Source of the DNA: Streptomyces phaeofaciens
GTDB lineage: Bacteria; Actinomycetota; Actinomycetes; Streptomycetales; Streptomycetaceae
Direction of reading: 5' to 3'
Length of the DNA: 64,000 bases
NCBI RefSeq assembly: GCF_014648915.1
Contig: NZ_BMSA01000023.1
Location: 62,001-126,000, forward strand
Part shown: positions 7,460 through 16,076 of the stretch, piece after piece
Layout of the letters: each line of letters starts with the position of its first letter
Position numbering within the stretch: position 1 is the stretch's first letter
Notes under the pieces: model-generated
Told to the model about the DNA's origin: nothing
The model's database searches: none
The model's input: only the letters and a program-made list of their open reading frames with translations
Program-made: the position numbers and the translations under genes

Positions 7460-9559
7460 ATGAAGACCCTCGCCCCGCCGCCCACCCCCGTCGAGGAGGA
7501 CGGCGCCCGCGCCCGACGCCTGTTCACCGGCGCCCCGGACGACCCGCGCTGGGCCCGCCCGGCCCTGTGGGCGGTCCTCGTCCTCGCCACGGCCCTGTAC
7601 GCCTGGAACCTCTCCTCCCTCACCGGCAACACCTTCTACGACGCGGCCGTCTACTCCGGCACCAAGAGCTGGAAGGCGTTCTTCTTCGGCGCGCTGGACG
7701 CGGGCAGCTTCATCACGGTCGACAAACCGCCGTTCGCCCTGTGGGTGATGGGCCTGTCCGCACGCGCCTTCGGGTACGGCACCTGGCAGTTGGCGCTGCC
7801 GATGGTCGCGGCGGGAACCGGTTCCGTCGCGCTTCTCCACCGGCTGGTCAAGCGCGACTTCGGCGCGGTGGCGGCGACGGTCTCCGCACTGGCGCTGACG
7901 CTCACCCCGATCACCGTCGCCATCACCCGGGACACCAACCCCGACCCCGTCCTGGTCCTCCTCATGCTGCTCGGCGCGGCCGCGCTGCTGAAGGCCGTCC
8001 GCACCGGCCGGGCGATGCCGCTGGTGTGGTCCGGTGTCGCCATCGGTTTCGCGTTCAACACGAAGATGATGCAGGCGTACGTCGTCCTGCCCGCGTTCTT
8101 CCTGGTGTACCTGTGGGCCGCGAACGCCTCGCCGGGCAGGCGCATCCGCAACCTCGCGGCCGGCACGGTCGCGCTGATCGTCTCCAGCGCCTGGTGGATG
8201 GTGGTCGTCGATCTGATCCCGGCCTCCTCCCGCCCCTACATCGGCGGCTCGACCGACAACACGGTCTGGGACCTGGTCATCGGCTACAACGGCTTCGGCC
8301 GTATCTTCGGGGCGAGTTCCTCGGCCGGCTCGCAGGGCAACGGCGCGAGCTTCGGCGGCGAGGCCGGCCTGTACCGGATGTTCAACGAGATCATGGGCGG
8401 TCAGATCTCCTGGCTGATCCCGTTCGCGCTGATCGCCCTGGCCGGCGGTCTGGTGCTGCGCGGCCGGGCCCCGCGCACCGACGCCAGGCGGGCGGCGCTC
8501 CTGCTCTGGGGCGGCTGGTTCGTCCTGCACTACCTGACCTTCGCCCTCGCCGAGGGCACCTTCCACCCGTACTACGTCACCGCCATGGCCCCCGGGATCG
8601 CGGCCCTGGCCGGGGCGGGCGGTGTCATGCTCCACCAGGCCTTCCGTGAGTCCGCGGCGACGGGGGTCCTCCCGCGCGAGCGAAGCCGGGGGTGGGGCTG
8701 GGTGCTGCCGGCCGCGGTCGCGGTGAGCTCTCTGTGGGCGGTCGTCCTGCTCCGGCGGGTCTCCGGCTCCGGCACGCCGTACACGGTCGCCGAGGTCGTG
8801 GCCGGGGTGGCGGGGGCCGCCTCGGTGATCGGGCTGCTGGTCGCCCGGTTCACCGGGAGGCAGCGGCTGACGGGCGTCGCGGCACTGGCGGCGGTCGTGG
8901 CCCTGCTGGCCGGTCCGGCCGCGTACTCCGCCTCGGCGGCGGCCTCGAGCACCAACGGCACCAACCCGACGGCCGGTCCGAACACGGGCGGGACGGGCGG
9001 AACGGGTGGCGGTGGCGGTGGCGCCGGTGGGCAGCAGCCGAGCGGCGGCCCGGGCACCGGCTCCGGGCGGACGGGCCAGGCGCCGTCCTCCGGCAACGGC
9101 AGCGACAGCGGCGGCGGGACCTCGTCCTCGTCCGAGTCGGACGGCGCGGCCACCGAGTCCGGCGACGAGGGTCGGACGGGCGGTGCCATGGGCGGCGGCA
9201 CGGGCGGCGCCACGGGCGGCGGCACCCAGGTGTCGTCCGCGATGATCACGTACCTGAAGAAGAACCAGGACGGCGCCACCTGGCTGGTCGCGGTCGCCAC
9301 CGACCAGACCGCGTCCTCGATCATCCTGGAGTCCGGTGAGCCGGTCATCTCGATGGGCGGCTGGTCCGGCACCGACGACGCGATGACCCTCGCCGGGCTC
9401 AAGAGCCTGGTGAAGTCCGGCAAGCTGCACTACATCGTCGTCGGCGACAGCGGCCGGGGCTCGACGAACTCCGAGATCTCCACCTGGGTCGAGGCGAACG
9501 GCACGGCAGTCTCCGACTACAGCGGGCTGTACCGCCTGGACGCCTCCGACGTGACCTGA
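7460..9559 (+). CDS. GT-C glycosyltransferase, family 39-like, YkcB-type
   Basis: A 699-aa integral membrane protein resembling dolichyl-phosphate-mannose protein mannosyltransferase/ArnT-type enzymes, which transfer sugars from polyprenyl phosphate outside the membrane. It has about 12 hydrophobic segments. An acidic motif lies in the first external loop (NTFYDAAVYSG) and a second motif is SFITVDKPPFALW. After the last membrane segment comes a Gly/Ser-rich linker, then a soluble C-terminal domain of about 110 residues typical of YkcA/YkcB relatives. ATG 7460 has GGGAGG 7 nt upstream and is preferred to ATG 7430. An interspersed repeat lies in the coding region at 8662. Confidence 0.85.
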   Translation: MKTLAPPPTPVEEDGARARRLFTGAPDDPRWARPALWAVLVLATALYAWNLSSLTGNTFYDAAVYSGTKSWKAFFFGALDAGSFITVDKPPFALWVMGLSARAFGYGTWQLALPMVAAGTGSVALLHRLVKRDFGAVAATVSALALTLTPITVAITRDTNPDPVLVLLMLLGAAALLKAVRTGRAMPLVWSGVAIGFAFNTKMMQAYVVLPAFFLVYLWAANASPGRRIRNLAAGTVALIVSSAWWMVVVDLIPASSRPYIGGSTDNTVWDLVIGYNGFGRIFGASSSAGSQGNGASFGGEAGLYRMFNEIMGGQISWLIPFALIALAGGLVLRGRAPRTDARRAALLLWGGWFVLHYLTFALAEGTFHPYYVTAMAPGIAALAGAGGVMLHQAFRESAATGVLPRERSRGWGWVLPAAVAVSSLWAVVLLRRVSGSGTPYTVAEVVAGVAGAASVIGLLVARFTGRQRLTGVAALAAVVALLAGPAAYSASAAASSTNGTNPTAGPNTGGTGGTGGGGGGAGGQQPSGGPGTGSGRTGQAPSSGNGSDSGGGTSSSSESDGAATESGDEGRTGGAMGGGTGGATGGGTQVSSAMITYLKKNQDGATWLVAVATDQTASSIILESGEPVISMGGWSGTDDAMTLAGLKSLVKSGKLHYIVVGDSGRGSTNSEISTWVEANGTAVSDYSGLYRLDASDVT
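8662..8697 (+). repeat. Interspersed palindromic repeat, copy 1 (in a glycosyltransferase gene)
   Basis: GGGGGTCCTCCCGCGCG, then AGCGAAGC, then CGGGGGTGGGG: an imperfect hairpin matching elements at 61606-61639 and, reversed, 21000-21033. It is translated in frame between membrane segments. Confidence 0.6.
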
Positions 9560-9575
9560 TCCCCGTGGGGAGAGG

Positions 9576-9605
9576 ACACCCCCGGCCAGGCGCGGCCGGG
9601 GGTGT
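9576..9605. terminator. Terminator after the glycosyltransferase
   Basis: A perfect 12-bp stem, ACACCCCCGGCC and GGCCGGGGGTGT, with a 6-nt loop. It lies between the convergent glycosyltransferase and apbE genes and can serve both. Confidence 0.8.
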
Positions 9606-9624
9606 TCCGGTGTTCCGGAAGCGG

Positions 9625-10386
9625 TTACGCCGCGGCCGCCGACGCCGTCGGGAACCCCGGCGTCCGCAGCACCCGGCCCCCGGAGAGCACCGCGAACACC
9701 TCGCAGCCCTCCCGCGAGGCCGCCCACTCCACCCCCTCCGTGCCCAGCGCGAACGCGGCCGTGGCGACGGTGTCCGCGAGGGTGAGGTCCGGGGCGACGA
9801 CGGTGAGGCTGTCGAGGCCGGTGGCCGGGTGGCCGGTGCGGCCGTCGAGGATGTGGTCACCGCGCTCGTAGCGTGCGGAGGTCGCGACAGCCGCGTCGGT
9901 GAGGCCGAGGACCGCGCAGAGCTTGTCGGCGGCCTCGGGGTGCCGTACGCCGACCCGCCAGGGGCCGCCCGCGACGACCACGTCACCGCCGGCGTTGAGG
10001 CAGAACCGGGTGAGCCCGGCCGCCGTCAGCAGCTCCGCCGCCCGCTGCACGGACCAGCCCTTGACGACGGCGCACGGGTCGAGGCCCCGGCCGGGCAGCC
10101 GTACGTCGAAGGCGCCGCCGGTGGCGAGCCGGTACTCCTCGCACAGGTCGAGCACCTCGGTGAGGTCGGCGCTCAGCTCGCCGGGGGACAGCTCGCCCCG
10201 GTCCAGCCGGGACACCTCGCTGCCCTCCTTGAACGGGCTGAACCGCTCGTCGACCTCCCGCAGCCACGCGAAGACGGCGTCCGCCCCCTGCGCGAACACC
10301 CGCGCGTCGTCGATGCCGCCGATGCCGGCGACGTCGTCGACGCGCAGCGAGACCGGGAAGCCCATGACGTGCTCGACCCTGTGCAC
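9625..10386 (-). CDS. apbE: FAD:protein FMN transferase (ApbE family)
   Basis: A 253-aa ApbE-type flavinyltransferase that attaches FMN from FAD to a Thr/Ser of a partner protein. Family motifs are visible: VKGWSVQRAAELL, FCLNAGGDVVVAGG, AVATSARYERG, HILDGRTGHPATG and the Mg-site region LADTVATAAFALG. No signal peptide is evident, so it probably acts before export of its target. GTG 10386 follows the stop of the FMN-binding protein gene by one base. The neighbouring protein carries two target motifs, making the pairing very likely. Confidence 0.9.
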   Translation of the reverse strand: MHRVEHVMGFPVSLRVDDVAGIGGIDDARVFAQGADAVFAWLREVDERFSPFKEGSEVSRLDRGELSPGELSADLTEVLDLCEEYRLATGGAFDVRLPGRGLDPCAVVKGWSVQRAAELLTAAGLTRFCLNAGGDVVVAGGPWRVGVRHPEAADKLCAVLGLTDAAVATSARYERGDHILDGRTGHPATGLDSLTVVAPDLTLADTVATAAFALGTEGVEWAASREGCEVFAVLSGGRVLRTPGFPTASAAAA

Positions 10387-10387
10387 G

Positions 10388-11086
10388 TCAGGCGCCCTTC
10401 GCGTCGATCGCCGCCTGGAGCGACTCCCGGTAGCCGTCGCTGGTGATCGTCGCGCCGGACACGGTGTCGATGTCCGCGCTCTGCGCCTCCAGCGTCTCGG
10501 CGATCAACGTCGGCACCGCCGCCGTGGTCTGCGGATGGTCCGGCTGCTTCAGCATCCTCACGGCCGTGATCGCGTCACCCTCGAAGGTGACCTCGACCTG
10601 GACGTCGCCCTTCTCGGTGTTCACGGTCGAGCCCGAGACCGTCTGCGAGGCGGCGGCGGAGGCGGACGCCGAGGGGGACGCGGAGGCGGCGGACGCCTGG
10701 GCGTCGATGGCCGCCTGGAGCGACTCCCGGTAGCCGTCGCTGGTGATCGTCGCGCCGGACACGGTGTCGATGTCCGCGCTCTGCGCCTCCAGCGTCTCCG
10801 CGATCAACGTCGGCACCGCCGCCGTCGTCTGCGGATGGTCCGGCTGCTTCAGGAACTTCACGGCCGTGATCCGGTCGCCGTCGTAGGTCACCTGGACCTG
10901 CACGTCGCCCTTCTCGGTGTGCACGGTCGTCCCGGTGAAGGTCGATCCGGCGGACGAGGTGCCGGCGGAGGACGTCGAGGCCGGTTCGGTGACGGTGGTG
11001 GACGTCGAACCGGTCGACGCCTCGTAGCGCCAGACGGGGATCAGGCCCACCACGGACAGGACCAGGACAGGTATGGCTCGCTTCAC
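10388..11086 (-). CDS. Exported protein with two FMN-binding domains
   Basis: A 232-aa protein with an N-terminal signal/anchor (KRAIPVLVLSVVGLIPVW), a Ser/Thr-rich linker and two near-identical FMN-binding domains (about residues 53-128 and 153-229). Each domain ends with the flavinylation motif DTVSGATITSDGY, where the Thr of SGAT is the expected covalent FMN site. They are joined by an Ala/Ser linker. It probably shuttles electrons outside the membrane from the ferric-reductase-like protein encoded 10 nt upstream. Most relatives have one such domain; this one has doubled by a recent duplication. GTG start; weak GAGAGAG upstream. Confidence 0.9.
   Translation of the reverse strand: MKRAIPVLVLSVVGLIPVWRYEASTGSTSTTVTEPASTSSAGTSSAGSTFTGTTVHTEKGDVQVQVTYDGDRITAVKFLKQPDHPQTTAAVPTLIAETLEAQSADIDTVSGATITSDGYRESLQAAIDAQASAASASPSASASAAASQTVSGSTVNTEKGDVQVEVTFEGDAITAVRMLKQPDHPQTTAAVPTLIAETLEAQSADIDTVSGATITSDGYRESLQAAIDAKGA
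10401..10629 (-). repeat. FMN-domain coding duplication, copy A
   Basis: A 229-bp segment repeated at exactly +300 bp (10701-10929) with roughly 90 percent identity by eye. It covers the second FMN-binding domain of the encoded protein. Differences are mostly third-position or conservative, indicating selection after duplication. Confidence 0.85.
10701..10929 (-). repeat. FMN-domain coding duplication, copy B
   Basis: Partner of the segment at 10401-10629, offset by exactly 300 bp, encoding the first FMN-binding domain. The in-frame offset (100 codons) keeps the protein intact. Confidence 0.85.
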
Positions 11087-11096
11087 GATGTCTCTC

Positions 11097-12443
11097 TCAT
11101 CCCGCCAGGCTGAAGCGTTCGAAGTGGATCTGCGGCCGCGGCACGCCCAGCTCGCGCAGGGTGGCGAGAACCGCGTTCATCATCGGCGGCGGCCCGCACA
11201 GGAAGACGTCCCGCTCGGTGATGTCCGGCACCAGCGCGGCCAGTTCCCGCGGCGCCAGCCGGTCCGGCACCGGCGGTCCGGTGACCAGGTGCAGCTCGGC
11301 GCCCTTGGCGAGGGCCAGCTCGCGCAGCTCGTCGTAGAGGACGGCGTCGCGTTCACCGGCCACGCGGTAGACGACCACGGCGTGCCCGTCGATCTCCTCC
11401 AGCAGCGCGCGGATCGGCGTGACGCCGACGCCGCCGGCGATGAGCAGGGACTCGGGGCGGGTGCGGTGCATCGCGGTGAAGGCGCCGTAGGGCCCCTCGG
11501 CGAAGACCCGGGTGCCGGGCCTGAGGTGGCGCAGGGAGGCGGAGCCCTCGCCGGCCGCCTTCGCGGTCAGCCGCAGCCGGGTGCCGTCGGGCGCCGCGGA
11601 TAGCGAGAACGGGTTCGCCTGCCACCAGCGGTCCTTCGTCAGGAACCGCCACAGGAAGAACTGGCCGGCCCGGGCGGGCAGCCGGTCCAGGTCGCGGCCG
11701 GTGATGTACACCGAGACCACGTTGTCGGACTCGGGGACGACCGCTTCGACGCGCAGCTGGTGGCGCAGGTTCCGCCACAGGGGCAGGGCCAGCCGGCCGG
11801 TGAACAGCGCCGCGCCGGCCGCGATCCAGAGGGTGTACCAGTACGCGGTGGCGGCGGGCGACGCGGTGAAGGTCGTGCCGACCGCGACCTGGTGGGTGAA
11901 GGCCAGCACCACGGCGACGTAGGTGTACAGGTGGATGAAGTGCCAGGTCTCGTAGGCCAGCCGGCGGCGGGCCCAGCGGGCGGAGACGCCGCCGATGACG
12001 AGGATCAGCGCCATCGCGACGGTCGCGCGCAGCACACCCTCGACGGTCTCGGCGAGGTCGACGAGCTCGCTGACCGGGTTCATCGACGAGTCCGCCGAGG
12101 CGTCCGCGTAGCCGAAGGTGATGAACACCACATGCGCGACCAGCGTCCAGAGCAGGCCGAAGCCGGTCCAGCGGTGCCAGTTGGTCAGCCGGTCCATGCC
12201 GATCCGGCGGTCGAGCCAGGGCAGACGGGCGACCAGCAGCAGCTGGAACGCCATCAGCAGGGCCGCGTACAGCCCGGCGAACCGGCCGACGACGACGAGC
12301 GCGTTGGAGGCGAAGCCCGCCTGGACGGCGAAGAGGGTCACGACGGCGGCGTTCGCCGCCAGCAGGGCGTACAGGCCGGTGCGGGCCACGATTTTGGGAC
12401 GTGCCGCCGTGGGGGGTACGGGAGGCGATTGGACGGTCGTCAC
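11097..12443 (-). CDS. Ferric-reductase-like transmembrane flavocytochrome/ferredoxin reductase
   Basis: A 448-aa membrane oxidoreductase. About six membrane helices fill the first half, with histidines placed for heme (NWHRWTGFGLLWTLVAHVV, ETWHFIHLYTYVAVVLAFTHQ). The second half is an FNR-like module: FAD-binding RAGQFFLWRFL and NPFSLSA, then NAD(P)-binding GGVGVTPIRALL and the end motif VFLCGPPPMM. It should move electrons from cytoplasmic NAD(P)H across the membrane. GTG 12443 is chosen for AAGGAG (12453-12458). First gene of an operon with the FMN-binding protein and ApbE; divergent from a two-component system. Confidence 0.9.
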   Translation of the reverse strand: MTTVQSPPVPPTAARPKIVARTGLYALLAANAAVVTLFAVQAGFASNALVVVGRFAGLYAALLMAFQLLLVARLPWLDRRIGMDRLTNWHRWTGFGLLWTLVAHVVFITFGYADASADSSMNPVSELVDLAETVEGVLRATVAMALILVIGGVSARWARRRLAYETWHFIHLYTYVAVVLAFTHQVAVGTTFTASPAATAYWYTLWIAAGAALFTGRLALPLWRNLRHQLRVEAVVPESDNVVSVYITGRDLDRLPARAGQFFLWRFLTKDRWWQANPFSLSAAPDGTRLRLTAKAAGEGSASLRHLRPGTRVFAEGPYGAFTAMHRTRPESLLIAGGVGVTPIRALLEEIDGHAVVVYRVAGERDAVLYDELRELALAKGAELHLVTGPPVPDRLAPRELAALVPDITERDVFLCGPPPMMNAVLATLRELGVPRPQIHFERFSLAG

Positions 12444-12496
12444 GGAAGGAAACTCCTTGATCTGATCCTCAGGACACAGAGCTTCTCCGTGCTTTG

Positions 12497-12514
12497 CTGT
12501 CGTTTTCCTGTCGT
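12497..12514. promoter_or_regulatory. Direct repeat, likely OmpR-type response regulator box
   Basis: CTGTCGT occurs at 12497-12503 and again at 12508-12514, one helical turn (11 bp) apart, in the gap between the redox operon and the divergent OmpR-family regulator gene. This spacing is typical of PhoB/OmpR-type boxes. A possible -10 for the redox operon (GAGGAT on the minus strand, 12470-12465) lies downstream. The site is seen in sequence; binding is inference. Confidence 0.5.
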
Positions 12515-12595
12515 ACAACTTTCAAGAGCTTATCGATCTCCGCGCAGGCGAGACGGGGGTGCTGCGGCCAGGGTGGCGTGACGCAGTATGAGCGG

Positions 12596-13288
12596 GTGGA
12601 AAAAGTACGACTCCTCGTCGTGGACGACGACCCGCCGATCGCCGACCTCGTGGCGACGGTCGCCCGCTACGAGGGCTGGGACGCGGTGACCGCGAACTCG
12701 GGCGAGGAGGCGCTGCGCCGCGCCGTCGCGTTCCGTCCCGACATCGTGGTGCTCGACCTGATGCTGCCCGACATCGACGGATTCGGCGTGCTGGACCGGC
12801 TGCGGCAGTCCGGCACGATGGTGCCGGTGGTGTTCCTCACCGCGCGCGACGGGGTCGCCGACCGGGTGGCGGGGCTGACCCGCGGCGGCGACGACTACCT
12901 GGTGAAACCATTCGCCGTGGAGGAGTTGATGGCCCGGCTGCGGACCGTGCTGCGACGCAGCGCGGGCCCCGCCTTCCAGCGCTCGGTCCTCGGGGTCGCG
13001 GACCTCACCATGGACGAGGACACCCGCGAGGTGCGCCGCGCCGGGAAACTGCTGACGCTGACCCCGACCGAGTACGAGGTGCTGCGCTACCTGATGCGCA
13101 AGTCGCCGACCGTCCTCACCAAGGCGCAGATCCTCGATCACGTCTGGGAATACGGTTTCGGCGGCCGTTCCAACGTCGTCGAACTGGTCGTCAGCCGGCT
13201 GCGCCGCAAGCTCGACGCGACCGGCGACGGCCCGCTGATCCAGACGGTACGCGGCTTCGGATACGTGATCCGGCAGGCGTCCGAGTGA
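12596..13288 (+). CDS. OmpR-family two-component response regulator
   Basis: A 230-aa regulator. The receiver domain has an acidic pocket at Asp10-Asp12, phospho-acceptor Asp54 (VVLDLMLPDIDG) and switch Lys in YLVKPF. The C-terminal winged helix has the usual LTPTEYEVLRYL and RGFGYVIR motifs. GTG 12596 gives the family N-terminus; GTG 12578 is an alternative, and neither has a clear RBS. It overlaps the kinase gene by four bases (GTGA). Divergence from the flavin redox operon and the direct repeat between them suggest that it controls that operon. Confidence 0.9.
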   Translation: MEKVRLLVVDDDPPIADLVATVARYEGWDAVTANSGEEALRRAVAFRPDIVVLDLMLPDIDGFGVLDRLRQSGTMVPVVFLTARDGVADRVAGLTRGGDDYLVKPFAVEELMARLRTVLRRSAGPAFQRSVLGVADLTMDEDTREVRRAGKLLTLTPTEYEVLRYLMRKSPTVLTKAQILDHVWEYGFGGRSNVVELVVSRLRRKLDATGDGPLIQTVRGFGYVIRQASE

Positions 13289-14733
13289 TCGGCCGGCTGC
13301 GGCGGTCGTACCGCAGACTCCGGCTCGGCACCCGTCTCGCGCTGGGCCTCGGGGCGCTGTCCCTGGTGGTGTTCGCCGTGGTCGGCACGGCCCTGACGAC
13401 CTACATGCGGGACTATCTGTCGGCGCAGCTCAACGACCAGCTGAAGCTCGCCCAGGTCGCCCAGTCCAAGAGCATCGCGGACTACGGCACGCTGACCGGC
13501 AAGAAGTACTACCGCTGGTACTACGCGGTGTACGACGTCAAGGACGGCACCCCCGTGCTGCGCGAGCCGGAGGACCCCGCGGACGTACCCGAGGACGTCG
13601 ACGACCTCACCGCCCTCGCCCGGATGCAGACCGCCACGAACACCGAGGTGCTGAGCACCGAGGACCTGCGGGGCGAGGGCCTGTACCGGCTGCGCGCCTG
13701 CGAGGTCGAGCCCGGTGTGGTCCTGGTCAGCGGCGCGCCCCTGGACGACATCGAGGACACCGTACGGCAGCTGATCACGGTCCAGGTCGTCACGTTCGTG
13801 CTGGCGCTGCTGGCCCTGGTGGTGTTCGGGCGGGCGATGCTGCGGCGCGGCCTCCAGCCGCTGAGCGACATGGCGTACACCGCGCACGGCATCGCCTCGC
13901 ACGACCTCTCCGAGTCGGCGTCCCGGCTCCCGCTGCGGGCGGAGGCGCCGGGCGGCGGCCCCGAGGTGGAGGAACTGCGCACGGCCTTCAACACGATGCT
14001 GGAGCACATCGACGCCTCCCTGGCCGTGCGCGCGGAGGCGGAGCAGCGGCTGCGGCGCTTCGTCGCGGACGCCTCGCACGAACTGCGCACCCCGTTGATG
14101 TCGGTACGCGGTTACGCGGACCTCTTCCAGTACGCGCCCGCCAACGCGCCCGGGGAGCGGGACAAGCACCTGGCCCGGCTGCGTGCGGAGGCCGCCCGCA
14201 TGGGGGTCCTCCTCGACGACCTGCTGCTGCTCGCCCGGCTGGACGCGGCCGAGGTGGACGCCCCGCTGCGGATGGAGGACGCCGATCTGGTGGACCTGGT
14301 CGAGCAGGCGGCGGACGCGTTCCGGGCGAGCCACCACGGTCATCCGCTGACGGTGCTCCCGGGTCCGGCCTCGGTCCGGCTGCGCCTCGACCCGCACCGT
14401 GCCCGGCAGGTGCTGGACAACCTCCTCACCAACGCGGCCGTGCACACCCCGGCCGGCACCCCGGTCTCCGTCGGGGTCTCGGTGACCGCGGGCGCGGCCC
14501 GGGTGCGGGTCACCGACCGCGGCCCCGGGATACCGTCGGGCGACCGCGACCAGGTCTTCGACCGCTTCTACCGGGTCGACAAGGCCCGCAGCCGCGACCG
14601 CGGCGGCAGCGGTCTCGGCCTGTCCGTGGCCCGCTCCCTGGTCCGCGCCCACGGCGGCTCGCTGGACCTGGACGGCGGGCCGGGGGAGACCGTGTTCACG
14701 GTGACGCTGCCGCTGGGCGGCGGCGGGCGGTAG
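13285..14733 (+). CDS. Two-component sensor histidine kinase
   Basis: A 482-aa membrane kinase. First membrane segment is near residues 15-37, with an extracytoplasmic sensor of about 120 residues. A second segment lies near 160-180 (TVQVVTFVLALLALVVFG), followed by HAMP, HisKA with His265 in ASHELRTPL, and HATPase with NLLTNAAVHTPAG and GSGLGLSVARSLV. It phosphorylates the partner regulator encoded immediately upstream with an overlapping start. The sensed cue is unknown; the divergent redox operon suggests an envelope redox or metal signal (inference). Confidence 0.92.
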   Translation: MIGRLRRSYRRLRLGTRLALGLGALSLVVFAVVGTALTTYMRDYLSAQLNDQLKLAQVAQSKSIADYGTLTGKKYYRWYYAVYDVKDGTPVLREPEDPADVPEDVDDLTALARMQTATNTEVLSTEDLRGEGLYRLRACEVEPGVVLVSGAPLDDIEDTVRQLITVQVVTFVLALLALVVFGRAMLRRGLQPLSDMAYTAHGIASHDLSESASRLPLRAEAPGGGPEVEELRTAFNTMLEHIDASLAVRAEAEQRLRRFVADASHELRTPLMSVRGYADLFQYAPANAPGERDKHLARLRAEAARMGVLLDDLLLLARLDAAEVDAPLRMEDADLVDLVEQAADAFRASHHGHPLTVLPGPASVRLRLDPHRARQVLDNLLTNAAVHTPAGTPVSVGVSVTAGAARVRVTDRGPGIPSGDRDQVFDRFYRVDKARSRDRGGSGLGLSVARSLVRAHGGSLDLDGGPGETVFTVTLPLGGGGR

Positions 14734-14944
14734 CCCCCTCGGCGTCGCCGCCGCCTCGGCCCCAGCCGCTGTCACCGCCCTGTCCGCCGTCTCGGCCCCA
14801 GCTGCCGGCGTCACCTCGCCCGCACCACCGCCACCCCCACCGGGATGACCGCCCCCGCGCACGGGCAGAACTCTCACAGCGCCACCGCACCCCGTCGCCC
14901 CTCCGCCCGCGCACCGTCGGCTTCCGGACACCGCGCCGTCACGC

Positions 14945-14977
14945 GAGGAGGGGAAGTTCCCTCGCGTTCCCCTCCTC
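14945..14977. terminator. Terminator-like hairpin in the gap 14734-15044
   Basis: GAGGAGGGGAA (14945-14955) pairs with TTCCCCTCCTC (14967-14977). A competing stem CGCGAG/CTCGCG (14942-14947 with 14961-14966) uses the same bases, so two alternative folds exist. The rest of this 311-bp gap holds an imperfect direct repeat of CTCGGCCCCAGC and no gene that I can support. Confidence 0.5.
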
Positions 14978-15044
14978 CCCGCCCGGGAGCCTGATCCGTC
15001 ACCGCTGCCGCGTGCGGACGTGACGTGGAAGGACGACGTGCGCC

Positions 15045-16058
15045 GTGTCCCTGCAGCCGCTCGACACCCCCGCCTCACCGCCCCCTCCTCCGCCCTCTCC
15101 CCCGTCCCCGCGCGCGGCCGCCCGCCGCCCGCTGCTGACGTCCACCACCGCCCGGCACGCCGTGAGCCTGCTCCCCCTGCTGTATCTCGGGGTGTGGGCG
15201 GCGGTGGACTGGCACGCCGTCCGGGACGGCACCGCCCGGCTGGCCACCGCGGACCCGTGGTGGCTGCTGGCCGGGCTCTTCTTCACCTACCTGGGCGCGG
15301 TCGCCGCGGCCTGTGTCCGCCAGGGCGCGATACCGGACCGGCTGCCGCCCGGCCTCCTGGTGGCCTCCCAGATCGCCGCGGGCGCCGCGAACCACGTCCT
15401 GCCCGCGAGCATCGGCGCCCACGCGGTCACCGTCCGCTTCCTCCAGCGCCAGGGCATCCCGCTCGCCCGCGCCACCGCGTCGATCGGCCTGTACTCCCTG
15501 GTCAGGGCGCTGGCGAAGACACCTCTGGTGCTCGTCTTCCTCTTCACGGCCCCCGTCGCCGCGCTCGTCCCGGACGACCGCGCCCTGCTGCTGGCCGCGG
15601 TGGGGATCGTCCTGGCCCCGTCGGCGGGCGCGCTGCTGGTCGCCGTCGTGCGCCCGCTGCGCGGCCCCGCCCTGGCATTCGTCCGCACGGCCCTCACCGA
15701 CGCCCGCCGGCTGCACACCCGGCCCGGGCGGGTCATCCCCCTGTGGGGCGGAGCGTTCGCGGCTCCCCTGATCCAGGCCTGTGTGGTGGCGTCGGTGGGG
15801 AAGGCGCTCGGCCTTCCCCTGACCTGGCCCGAGCTGCTCTTCGCGTTCCTCGCGGCGAGCACCGCGGCCGGCGCCGTCCCGGCCCCGGGCGGCATCGGCC
15901 CGGTGGACGCCGCCCTGGTCCTCGCCCTGGCCGGCTACGGCGCCCCGCTCGCCCTCGCCACGGCCACCGTCATCGGCTACCGCACGCTGACGGTCTGGCT
16001 GCCGCTGCTGCCGGGAGTGCTGGTGCTGTCCGCGCTGGTGCAGCGCGAACACCTGTGA
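15045..16058 (+). CDS. Lysylphosphatidylglycerol-synthase-type (UPF0104) membrane protein
   Basis: A 337-aa polytopic membrane protein of the LPG synthase transmembrane-region/UPF0104 family. About eight hydrophobic segments follow a proline-rich cytoplasmic N-terminus. The family features GAANHVLPASIGAHAVTVRFL and AVPAPGGIGPVDAAL are present. There is no C-terminal aminoacyl-transferase domain, so it is a stand-alone flippase-like protein, probably acting on a lipid or lipid-linked substrate. GTG 15045 is preceded by GGAAGGAC at moderate distance. Convergent with msrB, 18 nt away. Confidence 0.8.
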   Translation: MSLQPLDTPASPPPPPPSPPSPRAAARRPLLTSTTARHAVSLLPLLYLGVWAAVDWHAVRDGTARLATADPWWLLAGLFFTYLGAVAAACVRQGAIPDRLPPGLLVASQIAAGAANHVLPASIGAHAVTVRFLQRQGIPLARATASIGLYSLVRALAKTPLVLVFLFTAPVAALVPDDRALLLAAVGIVLAPSAGALLVAVVRPLRGPALAFVRTALTDARRLHTRPGRVIPLWGGAFAAPLIQACVVASVGKALGLPLTWPELLFAFLAASTAAGAVPAPGGIGPVDAALVLALAGYGAPLALATATVIGYRTLTVWLPLLPGVLVLSALVQREHL

Positions 16059-16076
16059 AGGTGAACCGGAACCGGC

